A stretch of 43,867 nucleotides of DNA from Prevotellaceae bacterium UBA1710 (GTDB taxonomy: Bacteria > Bacteroidota > Bacteroidia > Bacteroidales > Bacteroidaceae): NCBI GenBank assembly GCA_002317355.1, contig DCJC01000029.1:50780-94646 (forward strand), read 5' to 3'. Both the position numbers and the translations under genes were made by a program. Each line of letters starts with the position of its first letter. The stretch's first letter is position 1. Positions 24,730-32,653 of the stretch are shown here, in pieces. The notes under the pieces were generated by a model. It made no database searches and was not told the origin of the DNA. It saw nothing but the letters and a program-made list of their open reading frames with translations.

Positions 24730-26712
24730 TTACTTGATAGTAACCTTGATCATTGTGATGCTGTTAGCAGGAACGTCGATAGTCATCTTCTTCTGAGCCT
24801 GCATAGTGTCCTTCTTAGGCTCTACAGGATGTCTGTCGTAGTTGTTCTCCATATCTGGAGCACCACTGATGATTGTGCGCTCTGCTGTAGCCTCAATGTT
24901 ACCGAACTTGCTGAGGTCGATAGTAGCCTTACGAGGCTTAATACCGCAGTTACATACCTTTACGTAAACCTCACCCTTCTGGTCGTTGAGGATAACTGAC
25001 TGACCGAGAAGGCTCTGGTCGCCCTTGTCGAACTTAACCAAGTTGCCATAGAAGTACTTACCAGCTGACTCACCGAACATCTTCTGAACGTAGTAGCTGC
25101 ATGTGTAGTATGGCTTCTCATTATCGAAGTAGATAAGGTCTGGGTTCCAGTTAGTGTTGTTCTTGTAAGCGAAGAGAGGAGCGTATGAAGTCATGCATAC
25201 GATATCACCATTTCTCTCAACGTGGAGGAGATAGAGTGCCTCTGCAAGAGCGTCACCGAGCTGGTTACCATGAGATCTCTCCTGAACAGAGTACTCACCG
25301 AGGTAAACCTTAGTCTTGCGGTTACGTGGGTAAGAGTCATACTGACGGCTCTGGAGGAACATCTGACGTGAGTCATAGTAGTGCTCGTCGATGATGTCGA
25401 GACCAATCTCCTCAGCGAGCTTCCAAGAGTTGATATAGTCAGAATTATCTGGGTGTGAACCAGGGCCTGCTGTACCTACGATGATGATGTTTGGATAGGC
25501 AGCACGAATCTTATTATAGATGTACTTGAAGCGCTCTGCAAACTCAGGAGTGATCTTCTCCTCGTTACCGATACCTACATACTTAAGGTTGAATGGCTGT
25601 GGATGACCAGCATCTGCACGAACCTTACCCCACTTGGTAGAAGCGTCGCCGTTAGCCCACTCGATAAGATCGAGAGCATCCTGTGCCCAACGGTCCATAT
25701 CTTCCATTGGCCATGCCTCCTGAGCCTGATCCTTCATGCCCCAGCCGCCGTTTACGCCCTGACAGCTTACACCACAAGGGAGAATTGGCACTGGCTCCAT
25801 GTTCATATCCTCACAAAGCTGGAAGTACTCGAAGTAACCGAGACCCATTGACTGGTTGTAGCCCCATGTGTTCTTGAGAGCCTTACGCTGCTCCTTTGGA
25901 CCTACGGTATTCTTCCAATGGTATGTGTTCCAGAAACCGTCACCACCACCGTGAACTACGCAACCACCAGGGAAACGCATAAAGCGTGGGTGGAGAGCCT
26001 CAAGAGCCTCAGCGAGGTCCTTACGGATGCCGTGACCATGATAAGTGTCCTGTGGAACGAGAGAAACCATATCTACATCGAGTTCACCCTTGTCGAGAAG
26101 GAGAATCTGGAGGTTAGCATCCTTACATGCCTCAGAAGCTGTAAGAGAAGCTGTATATTTATTCCAGCCAGAGCCCTTTACGCTGATTTCTGTCTCAGCA
26201 AGAATCTTGTTATCCTTGGTAGTAAGAACAACCCTTACCTTCTTGGCATTGCCCTCAACACTGCGAAGGAAAACAGAGAAGTCATACTTAGCACCAGCCT
26301 TGATATTCATGCCGAAGAAGCCGTCGTTAGCCATACCAACACCTGTCCAACCATCGAAGTCATAGTAATGACCGATACGCTCTGCGTGGATACGCATGTA
26401 TGTAGGGTTGTTAGGGTGGATAGTGTTGTCCATACGAGGCTCGATATAGCCAGCAGAGTGACCAGGACGGAGGAAACGCCAGTTAGTACCAGGTCCCCAG
26501 CCATCACGCTGTGCAGGACTGTACTCGAAGCTACCGTTCTGTACGAGGTCGGCATTAAGACCACCATCGGCAGAGAAGCTGATATCCTCGAAGAAGATAC
26601 CGATAAGATTATCACTAATCACCTTACCACCTGAAGGTGCCTTTACAGACTTCGCATTCATACCGAGGCATGAAGAGAGAAGTAGTGCTCCAATTAAAGC
26701 TTTTTTGTTCAT
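24730..26712 (-). CDS. GH51 alpha-L-arabinofuranosidase
   Basis: This 660-residue exported enzyme should remove alpha-L-arabinofuranosyl branches from arabinoxylan or arabinan. It has an N-terminal signal (MNKKALIGALLLSSCLGMNA), a CBM4/9-like insert (about 55-220), a catalytic barrel and a C-terminal beta domain. Acid/base Glu384 is in GIGNEEKI and nucleophile Glu473 in VYLGEYSV. Cys15 in LLLSSC could be a lipoprotein attachment site, though cleavage after MNA is equally possible. It lies on the strand opposite the main cluster and has its own promoter, so it may be regulated separately while serving the same pathway. Confidence 0.93.
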   Translation of the reverse strand: MNKKALIGALLLSSCLGMNAKSVKAPSGGKVISDNLIGIFFEDISFSADGGLNADLVQNGSFEYSPAQRDGWGPGTNWRFLRPGHSAGYIEPRMDNTIHPNNPTYMRIHAERIGHYYDFDGWTGVGMANDGFFGMNIKAGAKYDFSVFLRSVEGNAKKVRVVLTTKDNKILAETEISVKGSGWNKYTASLTASEACKDANLQILLLDKGELDVDMVSLVPQDTYHGHGIRKDLAEALEALHPRFMRFPGGCVVHGGGDGFWNTYHWKNTVGPKEQRKALKNTWGYNQSMGLGYFEYFQLCEDMNMEPVPILPCGVSCQGVNGGWGMKDQAQEAWPMEDMDRWAQDALDLIEWANGDASTKWGKVRADAGHPQPFNLKYVGIGNEEKITPEFAERFKYIYNKIRAAYPNIIIVGTAGPGSHPDNSDYINSWKLAEEIGLDIIDEHYYDSRQMFLQSRQYDSYPRNRKTKVYLGEYSVQERSHGNQLGDALAEALYLLHVERNGDIVCMTSYAPLFAYKNNTNWNPDLIYFDNEKPYYTCSYYVQKMFGESAGKYFYGNLVKFDKGDQSLLGQSVILNDQKGEVYVKVCNCGIKPRKATIDLSKFGNIEATAERTIISGAPDMENNYDRHPVEPKKDTMQAQKKMTIDVPANSITMIKVTIK

Positions 26713-26765
26713 TTTTAGGTTCTTGTTATTTTTTTAATATTGATATATGCTTTTTTAGTGCTCAA

Positions 26766-26796
26766 CAAAGTTAGTTATTTTTTTCTGTAAAACCAA
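26766..26796 (-). promoter_or_regulatory. Bacteroidetes-type promoter for the GH51 gene
   Basis: On the minus strand, TTG (26794-26796) and TAACTTTG (26766-26773) are 20 bp apart, an exact fit to the Bacteroidetes -33/-7 pattern TTG...TAnnTTTG. The predicted 5' leader is about 47 nt. Confidence 0.75.
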
Positions 26797-26923
26797 GAAT
26801 ATAACCTTTTTTAAGGATTAAATGATATAATTATGTAGCATTTTGTTATAAATCTCCAAGATTTGACGAGGATTTTGATTTATTGTTTCGATAAAATCGT
26901 GAGTTTTTGGACTGTAGAATTTC

Positions 26924-26979
26924 CGAATTATCGAGCTATCGAATTATCAAACTCTCGAGTTTTCAAAGATACTGATCTC
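26924..26979. repeat. 8-bp phased CGA array in the divergent gap
   Basis: Units run CGAATTAT, CGAGCTAT, CGAATTAT, CAAACTCT, CGAGTTTT, CAAAGATA, CTGATCTC. This is the same CGA-every-8 design as 14191-14270. It lies in the 811-bp gap between the divergent GH51 and LamG genes (26713-27523). That gap also holds the GH51 promoter, hairpin copy C and the LamG promoter; the remainder is AT-rich with no gene seen. Confidence 0.65.
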
Positions 26980-27017
26980 CCGAATAGGCAGAACTTTGAT
27001 TCCGCTCTTCCATCTGG

Positions 27018-27095
27018 GTAAACTCGGTGTACCTCCCATTTCTCACCCTCTATATGATGGGACTTCCACTGAGTTTACTTAGGAATCATATAGGA
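27018..27095. repeat. Diverged hairpin element (copy C) with 11-bp units
   Basis: GTAAACTCGGTG (27018-27029) pairs with CACTGAGTTTAC (27067-27078), the same outer stem core as copies A and B, but the loop has diverged (ACCTCCCAT...ATGATGGGACTT). AGGAATCATAT and AGGAACTAAAT follow at 27081 and 27092, which are 11-bp units of the 5781/24262/43724 family in reverse. Confidence 0.65.
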
Positions 27096-27278
27096 ACTAA
27101 ATAGTTAGCATTATATTTTGACTTATTAATTGTCGAAAAAACACTTCTTTTACAGATTTAATACATTAAATTTGTATCATATTTGTAAATCACCTCTAAA
27201 AATGTATCAAAATATTGCTCAATAATACCATTAATAAAAATAATTAGAATAATATTTTAATATAACACGCAATTTATA

Positions 27279-27286
27279 TATCTTTG
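27279..27286 (+). promoter_or_regulatory. Probable -7 promoter element for the LamG protein gene
   Basis: TATCTTTG fits TAnnTTTG. The -33 region is T-rich (ATTTTAA at 27254-27260) rather than a clean TTG. Transcription from here would give a leader of about 230 nt before the ATG at 27524. The leader contains a small hairpin, GTGC-TCAAAAG-GCAC, near 27366-27380. Confidence 0.5.
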
Positions 27287-27523
27287 CAGAAGGAAGTTAA
27301 GCCAAACGATAAAGAATTTTATCAAAATTGTTTGCGAACACAACAAATTGTATAGTACTAATTCCGTGCTCAAAAGGCACTATTGAAAATAAAAGACGGA
27401 TAAATAATAGACGTGACAAATTAACATTGCAAAGGCATACCAAAAGCCATGAGGTTAATTAAAGACGTGATTATGTTAGACGGATTAAAAAGAGGGTAAT
27501 TTTATATTGTAACAAAATCAAGT

Positions 27524-30500
27524 ATGAAGAGATTTAGTAACAAACTGAGCTTTATTGCTCTTGCAGCAATGATGCTCATGGGTACAAAGACAGTTTATGC
27601 TCAGACTCCGCTTTTCTTTGAGGGTTTTGAGAAGATTAGCCAGTCAGATTTGAAAAGCGGTAGCGAGGCACCTGTTGATGTTCCTAACGCAGATCAGCAA
27701 GGCAAGTATTACAATTATGGTGGAAGAGGCAAGATCATGAGCGATCCTGCTTTCGGTAACTATTATCAGAATCTTGCTGATGCAGATGAGTACACAAAAA
27801 GTATTGCAGAAAACTTCCTTCGTATCACTCTTACAGATGATATGAGAACAAAGATAGGTGATGCTGTTAGTCGCAGTAAGGCTATGACTGTTGGCTTCTG
27901 GGTTAATGGTCAGGTTGCTGTCGACTATGAGCTCCCACTCGAGTGTGGTTCTATGTTCTGTATCTTCAGTAACGAGCGTTTCAGAAAGGCAGACAACTAT
28001 GATGAGAAGCCACGTTTCATGTTTGATATTGCATGTAACGGTTGGACATATTCTTATATGCCAAACTCTGATGCCAATGGTAATACTATTGGTGTGAACC
28101 AATTCTTCTATGAAGAGTCAAATAAAAAGAATAGAACTGAGGATAAAGTTCTTGTCAGCCTTTTTGGCAAGGATAACTATATTCACCCTCTTAACCAGAG
28201 TAAGTATAAGTTCTATGATGACAAGAAGTGGCATTATGTAGCTTATGTAATGGATCAGGATTTGACTCGTGTGACTGTTTATCTTGATGGTGTTCAGACA
28301 GGAAGAATTAATAATGTCAAGAATTTGGCAGGTTCTGTCTTTACTGGCAACACAGATTATCCAGGTAGAACAAGATATCTTCGTAACATTGTTCTTGGTG
28401 GTTTCACCCCTCATGGTCTTTTCTATGACAAGCAGTATTATTCAGATGCAGCTCTTGCTTATGACGATATTGCTATTTATGGTCAGGCTCTTAGTCAGGA
28501 TCAGATCAAAGCAATTATCAACGAAAAGGATAAGTCAAAGACTTGGATGTTTGGTGATGACGGAACTGGTACTAAAGGTGAAGGATTCAACAATAATACC
28601 ACTACTGGTTTGAAGTTTGAGACTTATATTACAGAACCTTATGATGATGGATATTGGACTGGTAAAGGAAAAAATAGAAAATGGGTATCTGTTTGGAAGA
28701 CTAGAGAATATTGGAAAGAAAATAATAAAGGTTTAAATTCTGAACAACTTCTTTCAATGGACGGAAAAGAAAAGATTTCTGTTCTCAATGTACCAAAGGG
28801 ATATTATGTTCGTTTTGAGTCTAAATATTCTAACTCAAATAGCGTGAATCCTCCTTCTGTAGAGTCTGGCGATTATGTAGGTACACGCGAATCTGCAGAA
28901 AATGAAGGCTACACTATTACTACAATTAAGAGTAATGGTGAGGTAAGATTGAAGATTAACTCTGACATTATTTTCAAGTCAATCAAAATTACTCCTTATC
29001 AGTATGCAGACGTAAAGTGGGGTAATAAAGTTGGCAATAATGAGTATAATATCCTGCCAGATGCTACTAAATACGTAACATTTGACGCAGTAGGAAAGAA
29101 TACTTTCAAGCAGAACGGAACCGTTATATCTAATCCAAGTTCTGTATTGCCTAAGGTTGCATTGAAAATTGATGGTGATGGTTTCAAGGACGTTGTAAAT
29201 GGTTATACCGAAAGCAGAAAAACTAATGGTGCTTACATCAAATATACAAGTTCTGCTCCTCACGTAGCTACAGTTGATGCAAATGGTAATATTACCATGA
29301 CAGGTATTGCTGGTAATGCTTATATTAAGGCAGAGATCATCAGTAATAATCTCTTTAACGAGAGTGAAGTTACTGACTATTTCGAGGTTCGTGTCAGAAA
29401 GGACGAGAATACTCTGAGACTTAAGAGCGGTGTTGCTGTAGATGTAGCAGATAGATTCCCTGAGGTTTATAACGAAAAGTATCTAGATAGTGAAAATGGA
29501 TACGACGACAAGAAGCTTGAGAACATTACTCTTACAGTAGGTGGTTGGCCTCATACAGAAGGTAATGTCTATGCAAGTGCAACTGGACAGGTAAAGGACG
29601 GTTGGGATGCTGGTAAGTCTTTCGGTTCTGTAAAAGAGTGTCTTGATGAGTTCAACATCTATTCAAAGGGTAAAGAGGTAGCTAAGAGCGAATCATACGG
29701 ATTGAATAATGATTTCACAGTAAATGATGGTGATTTTGCTGCTTCTTCAAACGAAGTAAACAAGACTCCTTGGACTCTCCCAAGTCGTGGTTCATACGTT
29801 AAGTTCGAGCCTTTGAAGGCTGGTATCGTGACTATGTATATCCATCAGGATGGTAACCTCGAAAAGAGTGCTTCTAATCTGAAACGTTCTAACCATGTTT
29901 ACTGGAGACCTGTTTATATCGCAGATGAGACAGGTAAGGTTGTTGAGGATGTACAGACAGCAACAAGTGGACTTATCGGTCCTGAGGACCAGTTCTTCTC
30001 AGACGATAAGCGTCGTGCGCAGTTCCTTGAAGATGAGCTTACTCTTTACAACTTCGAAGAATCTCTTCGTAAGGACCTTATCTATCTTAGAGATAAACAT
30101 CACGATAGATTCGTAACCCTCATCAATAACTGGGCAAACGCAGAATGGACACAGAAGGTATTCGAGTCAGAGGATGGTGGTCACTTGGTAATGTCAACAG
30201 CTATCGTACGTTATACATTCAACGTATATCCTGGTAAGACATACTACTTGTTCTCAAATGCTGGAAAGATCGGTATTGCAGGTTTCAACTTTGAGGAAGA
30301 TCGTTTGATGAACAAGGATGCTAATGGTAACATTACAGTTCGCGATGTAGTTCCTGCTTCAGAGACAATTGACTACACAGATAATGTTGATGATTCTGAC
30401 CCAGTAATTCCTACTGATAAGAAGGATTACAATACAGTAACATACACACGTAACTTCTACCAGAATAAGTGGGGTTCAATCTGTTTGCCATTCAGCATGA

Positions 30501-31174
30501 ACAATCGTCAGATGCGCGAGCAGTTCGGTGATGAGACAGCTGTTGTAATCATGAAGGGCATCGATGAAAATGGTACAATCCAGATGGTTTGGCATACAAA
30601 TCAAGATATCATTGCTGGTTATCCTTACTTCATTCTCCCAAGAGGCGAAATCAAGAACGAGAATGTTAGCAATGGCATAATCTCAAAGATTGAGGCAAAT
30701 GTAGTATTTGAAGATAAGATCATCAAAGAAAACAATCCTTTGTTCTCTGTTGGTAGTAAATTCAATACAATTGACTGGAGTACTTCATACAATGGTGAAA
30801 GCTATTCTTCTGATTATCCATATGTATTTGTTGGAAACCTCACAAAAGAGACTGCTCCAGCTGGTTCATACGTAATGCTTACAAATGGTGTTCTTACAAA
30901 GGCTAAGAATACTCCAACAATTAAGCCATTCCGTGCTTACCTCAAGTATCAGGGTTCAGACCCAACAAAGGCTAAGCCTCTGAACTTCGGTAACTGGGAT
31001 CAGAAGGATGAAACAACAGCCATTAACGACTTCATGTTCCAGAATGGTATTCTGACAGAGTCAAGTGACGTTTACAGTATCGATGGTACTAAGATTCGTC
31101 ATAATGTACAGAACCTTTCAGGTCTTGATAAGGGTATTTACATTATTAATGGTAAGAAATACGTAGTAGAATAA
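27524..31174 (+). CDS. Large secreted LamG/Ig-like surface protein
   Basis: This 1216-residue protein is probably a cell-surface or secreted adhesin-like protein; no enzymatic motif was found. The signal peptide is MKRFSNKLSFIALAAMMLMGTKTVYAQ. Residues about 100-340 look like a concanavalin A/LamG jelly roll (KKWHYVAYVMDQ...VTVYLDGVQTG...YDDIAIYGQALS). A bacterial Ig-like (BIG2) segment lies around 565-625 (APHVATVDANGNITMTG). A C-terminal module begins near TYTRNFYQNKWGSICLPFS, and the end (VYSIDGTKI...KGIYIINGKKYVVE) resembles the xylanase tail. Bases 28600-29100 look more AT-rich than the rest of the gene. A small peptide gene follows 41 bp later. Ligand is unknown; carbohydrate binding is possible given the neighbourhood. 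Confidence 0.85.
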   Translation: MKRFSNKLSFIALAAMMLMGTKTVYAQTPLFFEGFEKISQSDLKSGSEAPVDVPNADQQGKYYNYGGRGKIMSDPAFGNYYQNLADADEYTKSIAENFLRITLTDDMRTKIGDAVSRSKAMTVGFWVNGQVAVDYELPLECGSMFCIFSNERFRKADNYDEKPRFMFDIACNGWTYSYMPNSDANGNTIGVNQFFYEESNKKNRTEDKVLVSLFGKDNYIHPLNQSKYKFYDDKKWHYVAYVMDQDLTRVTVYLDGVQTGRINNVKNLAGSVFTGNTDYPGRTRYLRNIVLGGFTPHGLFYDKQYYSDAALAYDDIAIYGQALSQDQIKAIINEKDKSKTWMFGDDGTGTKGEGFNNNTTTGLKFETYITEPYDDGYWTGKGKNRKWVSVWKTREYWKENNKGLNSEQLLSMDGKEKISVLNVPKGYYVRFESKYSNSNSVNPPSVESGDYVGTRESAENEGYTITTIKSNGEVRLKINSDIIFKSIKITPYQYADVKWGNKVGNNEYNILPDATKYVTFDAVGKNTFKQNGTVISNPSSVLPKVALKIDGDGFKDVVNGYTESRKTNGAYIKYTSSAPHVATVDANGNITMTGIAGNAYIKAEIISNNLFNESEVTDYFEVRVRKDENTLRLKSGVAVDVADRFPEVYNEKYLDSENGYDDKKLENITLTVGGWPHTEGNVYASATGQVKDGWDAGKSFGSVKECLDEFNIYSKGKEVAKSESYGLNNDFTVNDGDFAASSNEVNKTPWTLPSRGSYVKFEPLKAGIVTMYIHQDGNLEKSASNLKRSNHVYWRPVYIADETGKVVEDVQTATSGLIGPEDQFFSDDKRRAQFLEDELTLYNFEESLRKDLIYLRDKHHDRFVTLINNWANAEWTQKVFESEDGGHLVMSTAIVRYTFNVYPGKTYYLFSNAGKIGIAGFNFEEDRLMNKDANGNITVRDVVPASETIDYTDNVDDSDPVIPTDKKDYNTVTYTRNFYQNKWGSICLPFSMNNRQMREQFGDETAVVIMKGIDENGTIQMVWHTNQDIIAGYPYFILPRGEIKNENVSNGIISKIEANVVFEDKIIKENNPLFSVGSKFNTIDWSTSYNGESYSSDYPYVFVGNLTKETAPAGSYVMLTNGVLTKAKNTPTIKPFRAYLKYQGSDPTKAKPLNFGNWDQKDETTAINDFMFQNGILTESSDVYSIDGTKIRHNVQNLSGLDKGIYIINGKKYVVE

Positions 31175-31215
31175 GAAAAAGAAAAGCCCGAAAGGGTTAA
31201 CCGATACATACATTA

Positions 31216-31431
31216 ATGAAAAAGAAATATTATAGTCCTATATGCGACAGAATTTTCTCGGAGGAAGAATTGCTTAATGTCAAATCAAATTTTGACGTAG
31301 ACCCCAATAATCCAGAAGGAAATAATGGTAATACTCCAGGAGGAACTGTCAATAACGGAGAAAATGGAGAAGGAACAGAGATTCCAGACGATGGTGTTGG
31401 CGCCAAAATTTCTCCAGTCTGGGATTTTTAA
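31216..31431 (+). CDS. 71-residue acidic Asn/Gly-rich peptide of unknown function
   Basis: The product begins MKKKYYSPICDRIFSEEELL, continues through a low-complexity acidic stretch rich in Asn, Gly, Pro and Glu, and ends GAKISPVWDF. It has no membrane helix or classical signal peptide. Short Bacteroidales peptides with an MKKKY start, a middle 'LL' segment and a Gly/Asp-rich end with a Trp-Asp motif are familiar as uncharacterised small proteins. It sits 41 bp after the LamG protein gene, separated by a small stem AGCCC-GAAA-GGGTT, so the two are probably co-transcribed. The tandem arrangement and conserved-looking ends argue for a real gene. A structural partner, exported peptide or modified-peptide precursor are all possible; none is shown. 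Confidence 0.65.
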   Translation: MKKKYYSPICDRIFSEEELLNVKSNFDVDPNNPEGNNGNTPGGTVNNGENGEGTEIPDDGVGAKISPVWDF

Positions 31432-31449
31432 ATTGTGATTACACCGATA

Positions 31450-31470
31450 ACAGCGTTGTGATAACGCTGT
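31450..31470. terminator. Short perfect hairpin after the small peptide gene
   Basis: ACAGCGTT-GTGAT-AACGCTGT is a perfect 8-bp stem (31450-31457 with 31463-31470) 18 bp after the peptide stop. No clean T-run follows, so termination is plausible rather than certain. Confidence 0.4.
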
Positions 31471-31540
31471 GAAGAGAATATCTCTCTTTACTTGAAAATT
31501 ACATATCTTTTTGTATGTTCTTCGATTTTCCGATAAAAAG

Positions 31541-31580
31541 GAAATGAGAGGAACATACTTTTTTATGTTCCTCTCATTTC
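31541..31580. terminator. Bidirectional terminator between convergent genes
   Basis: Arms at 31541-31557 and 31564-31580 form a perfect 17-bp stem (GAAATGAGAGGAACATA on the left) with loop CTTTTT. It lies between the convergent peptide gene and the papain-fold lipoprotein gene, where a shared terminator is expected. Confidence 0.7.
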
Positions 31581-31583
31581 TAC

Positions 31584-31611
31584 AACTCCTAACTCCTAAT
31601 TTCTAACTCTT
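31584..31611. repeat. 7-bp phased array beside the papain-fold gene
   Basis: Units AACTCCT, AACTCCT, AATTTCT, AACTCTT abut the end of the lipoprotein gene. The 21 bp at 31588-31608 are the exact reverse complement of a stretch in the array after the GH127 gene (21150-21170 region), about 10 kb away. Confidence 0.65.
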
Positions 31612-32612
31612 TAAGACCTACCCACTATGCCAACAAGTATAGTATTTATGAGAAAATCTTCTTTCGACATTAGGCAATAACCTTTAATTCCCCATTCCTC
31701 GCCCCAAGAATTCTTGCAAATAAACGCTGTGTCGCCGTTTTTAGTTTGGGTTAAGCCAACTATTGCCATAGCATGTTGATCGGTCGTCTGGAAGCGTTCT
31801 AAGGCACGTTGACGAAGTGCGTTGATATTTCCATCTATAGAAGGCTTCTTGTTTCTTGGCATTTTACCTTCCCAATACACAGGATGATGTTCCTTAAGAG
31901 CTGCTACAACTTGCGAGTAGAGGTCATCCATAGGGATATTCATTAATGAAGTGCGACGATGGTTATCAGGAACCTCAAGAACAAATTGTTTGCCGTATGG
32001 ATGATGTGAATAAGACGTAAGCCAACTCAGTTTTATACCATATAGAAGACTTTCTGCAAACTGATGTGGAGTATAGTGAACACCAAGCAGATAAAAGCCT
32101 TTACTGAGATTGTGTGGAATGAAAGGCAATGCTTCATCAACTTCCATATTAAGACGATCCAAGCCTTTTCTGTTGTTTATGGCTATATGTACCTTATTTT
32201 TAACTATTCTCTCAAGTGCATGACTGTTAAGATCCTTTGGGCAATAGGTACTCCATTGTACCATACCATATTTCTTCATCAAACGTTCTGCATCAGGTCC
32301 AATACCACGCACGCTTATTGGTAAGGTTCCCTGCGACAAATAATGTTCAGATGCCTGCTCCTTGAGTAAAGAGCGTACTAACCACATAGGCGAAAGATTC
32401 ATGGAATCGCCATAGTTCTCAATTCTTTCGGTTTCTATACAGGCAAGATAGGCATAAATCCAACATGCCTCTACCTTTCCCTGATCTTTTATTGGAGTAC
32501 ATCGAAGGGCCTTGTTTTGTATAGAAAAGGAAACATCCTTGCTTCCTTCCTTTTCTGTACAAGTGGAAAGTAGCAAGGATGTAACCAATATGATATTTAA
32601 GAGTTTCTTCAT
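31611..32612 (-). CDS. Papain-fold (C1-family) cysteine peptidase lipoprotein
   Basis: This 333-residue protein has a lipoprotein signal (MKKLLNIILVTSLLLSTC, lipid-bearing Cys18) and a C1 peptidase domain resembling the bleomycin-hydrolase/aminopeptidase C branch. The catalytic residues look intact: Cys50 in DQGKVEACWIYA, His280 in DQHAMAIVG and Asn301 in CKNSWGEEWG. The usual GxCW is changed to EACW. Bleomycin hydrolases are normally cytoplasmic and about 450 residues, so a shorter lipid-anchored form probably acts on peptides in the envelope or at the surface. It is the last gene of the minus-strand run, 41 bp after the helicase. Its substrate is unknown. Confidence 0.85.
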   Translation of the reverse strand: MKKLLNIILVTSLLLSTCTEKEGSKDVSFSIQNKALRCTPIKDQGKVEACWIYAYLACIETERIENYGDSMNLSPMWLVRSLLKEQASEHYLSQGTLPISVRGIGPDAERLMKKYGMVQWSTYCPKDLNSHALERIVKNKVHIAINNRKGLDRLNMEVDEALPFIPHNLSKGFYLLGVHYTPHQFAESLLYGIKLSWLTSYSHHPYGKQFVLEVPDNHRRTSLMNIPMDDLYSQVVAALKEHHPVYWEGKMPRNKKPSIDGNINALRQRALERFQTTDQHAMAIVGLTQTKNGDTAFICKNSWGEEWGIKGYCLMSKEDFLINTILVGIVGRS

Positions 32613-32613
32613 G

Positions 32614-32653
32614 ACCTTAAACCTTATAACACCAAAACCTTTTACCTTAAAAC
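32614..32653. repeat. Irregular ACCTT repeats between helicase and peptidase genes
   Basis: The 41-bp gap consists almost entirely of variants of ACCTTAA (for example 32614, 32621, 32642). Phasing near 7 bp is only partial. Confidence 0.45.

Noticed and set aside
24607..24999. Open frame of 130 codons on the + strand next to the 10-bp palindrome
   Set aside because: It runs through the GH51 terminator and antisense to the GH51 3' end; no domain is seen.
25918..26634. Long open frame of 238 codons on the + strand across the GH51 gene
   Set aside because: It is antisense to a gene with clear catalytic motifs, has no recognisable domain and no start signal; it is a codon-bias shadow.
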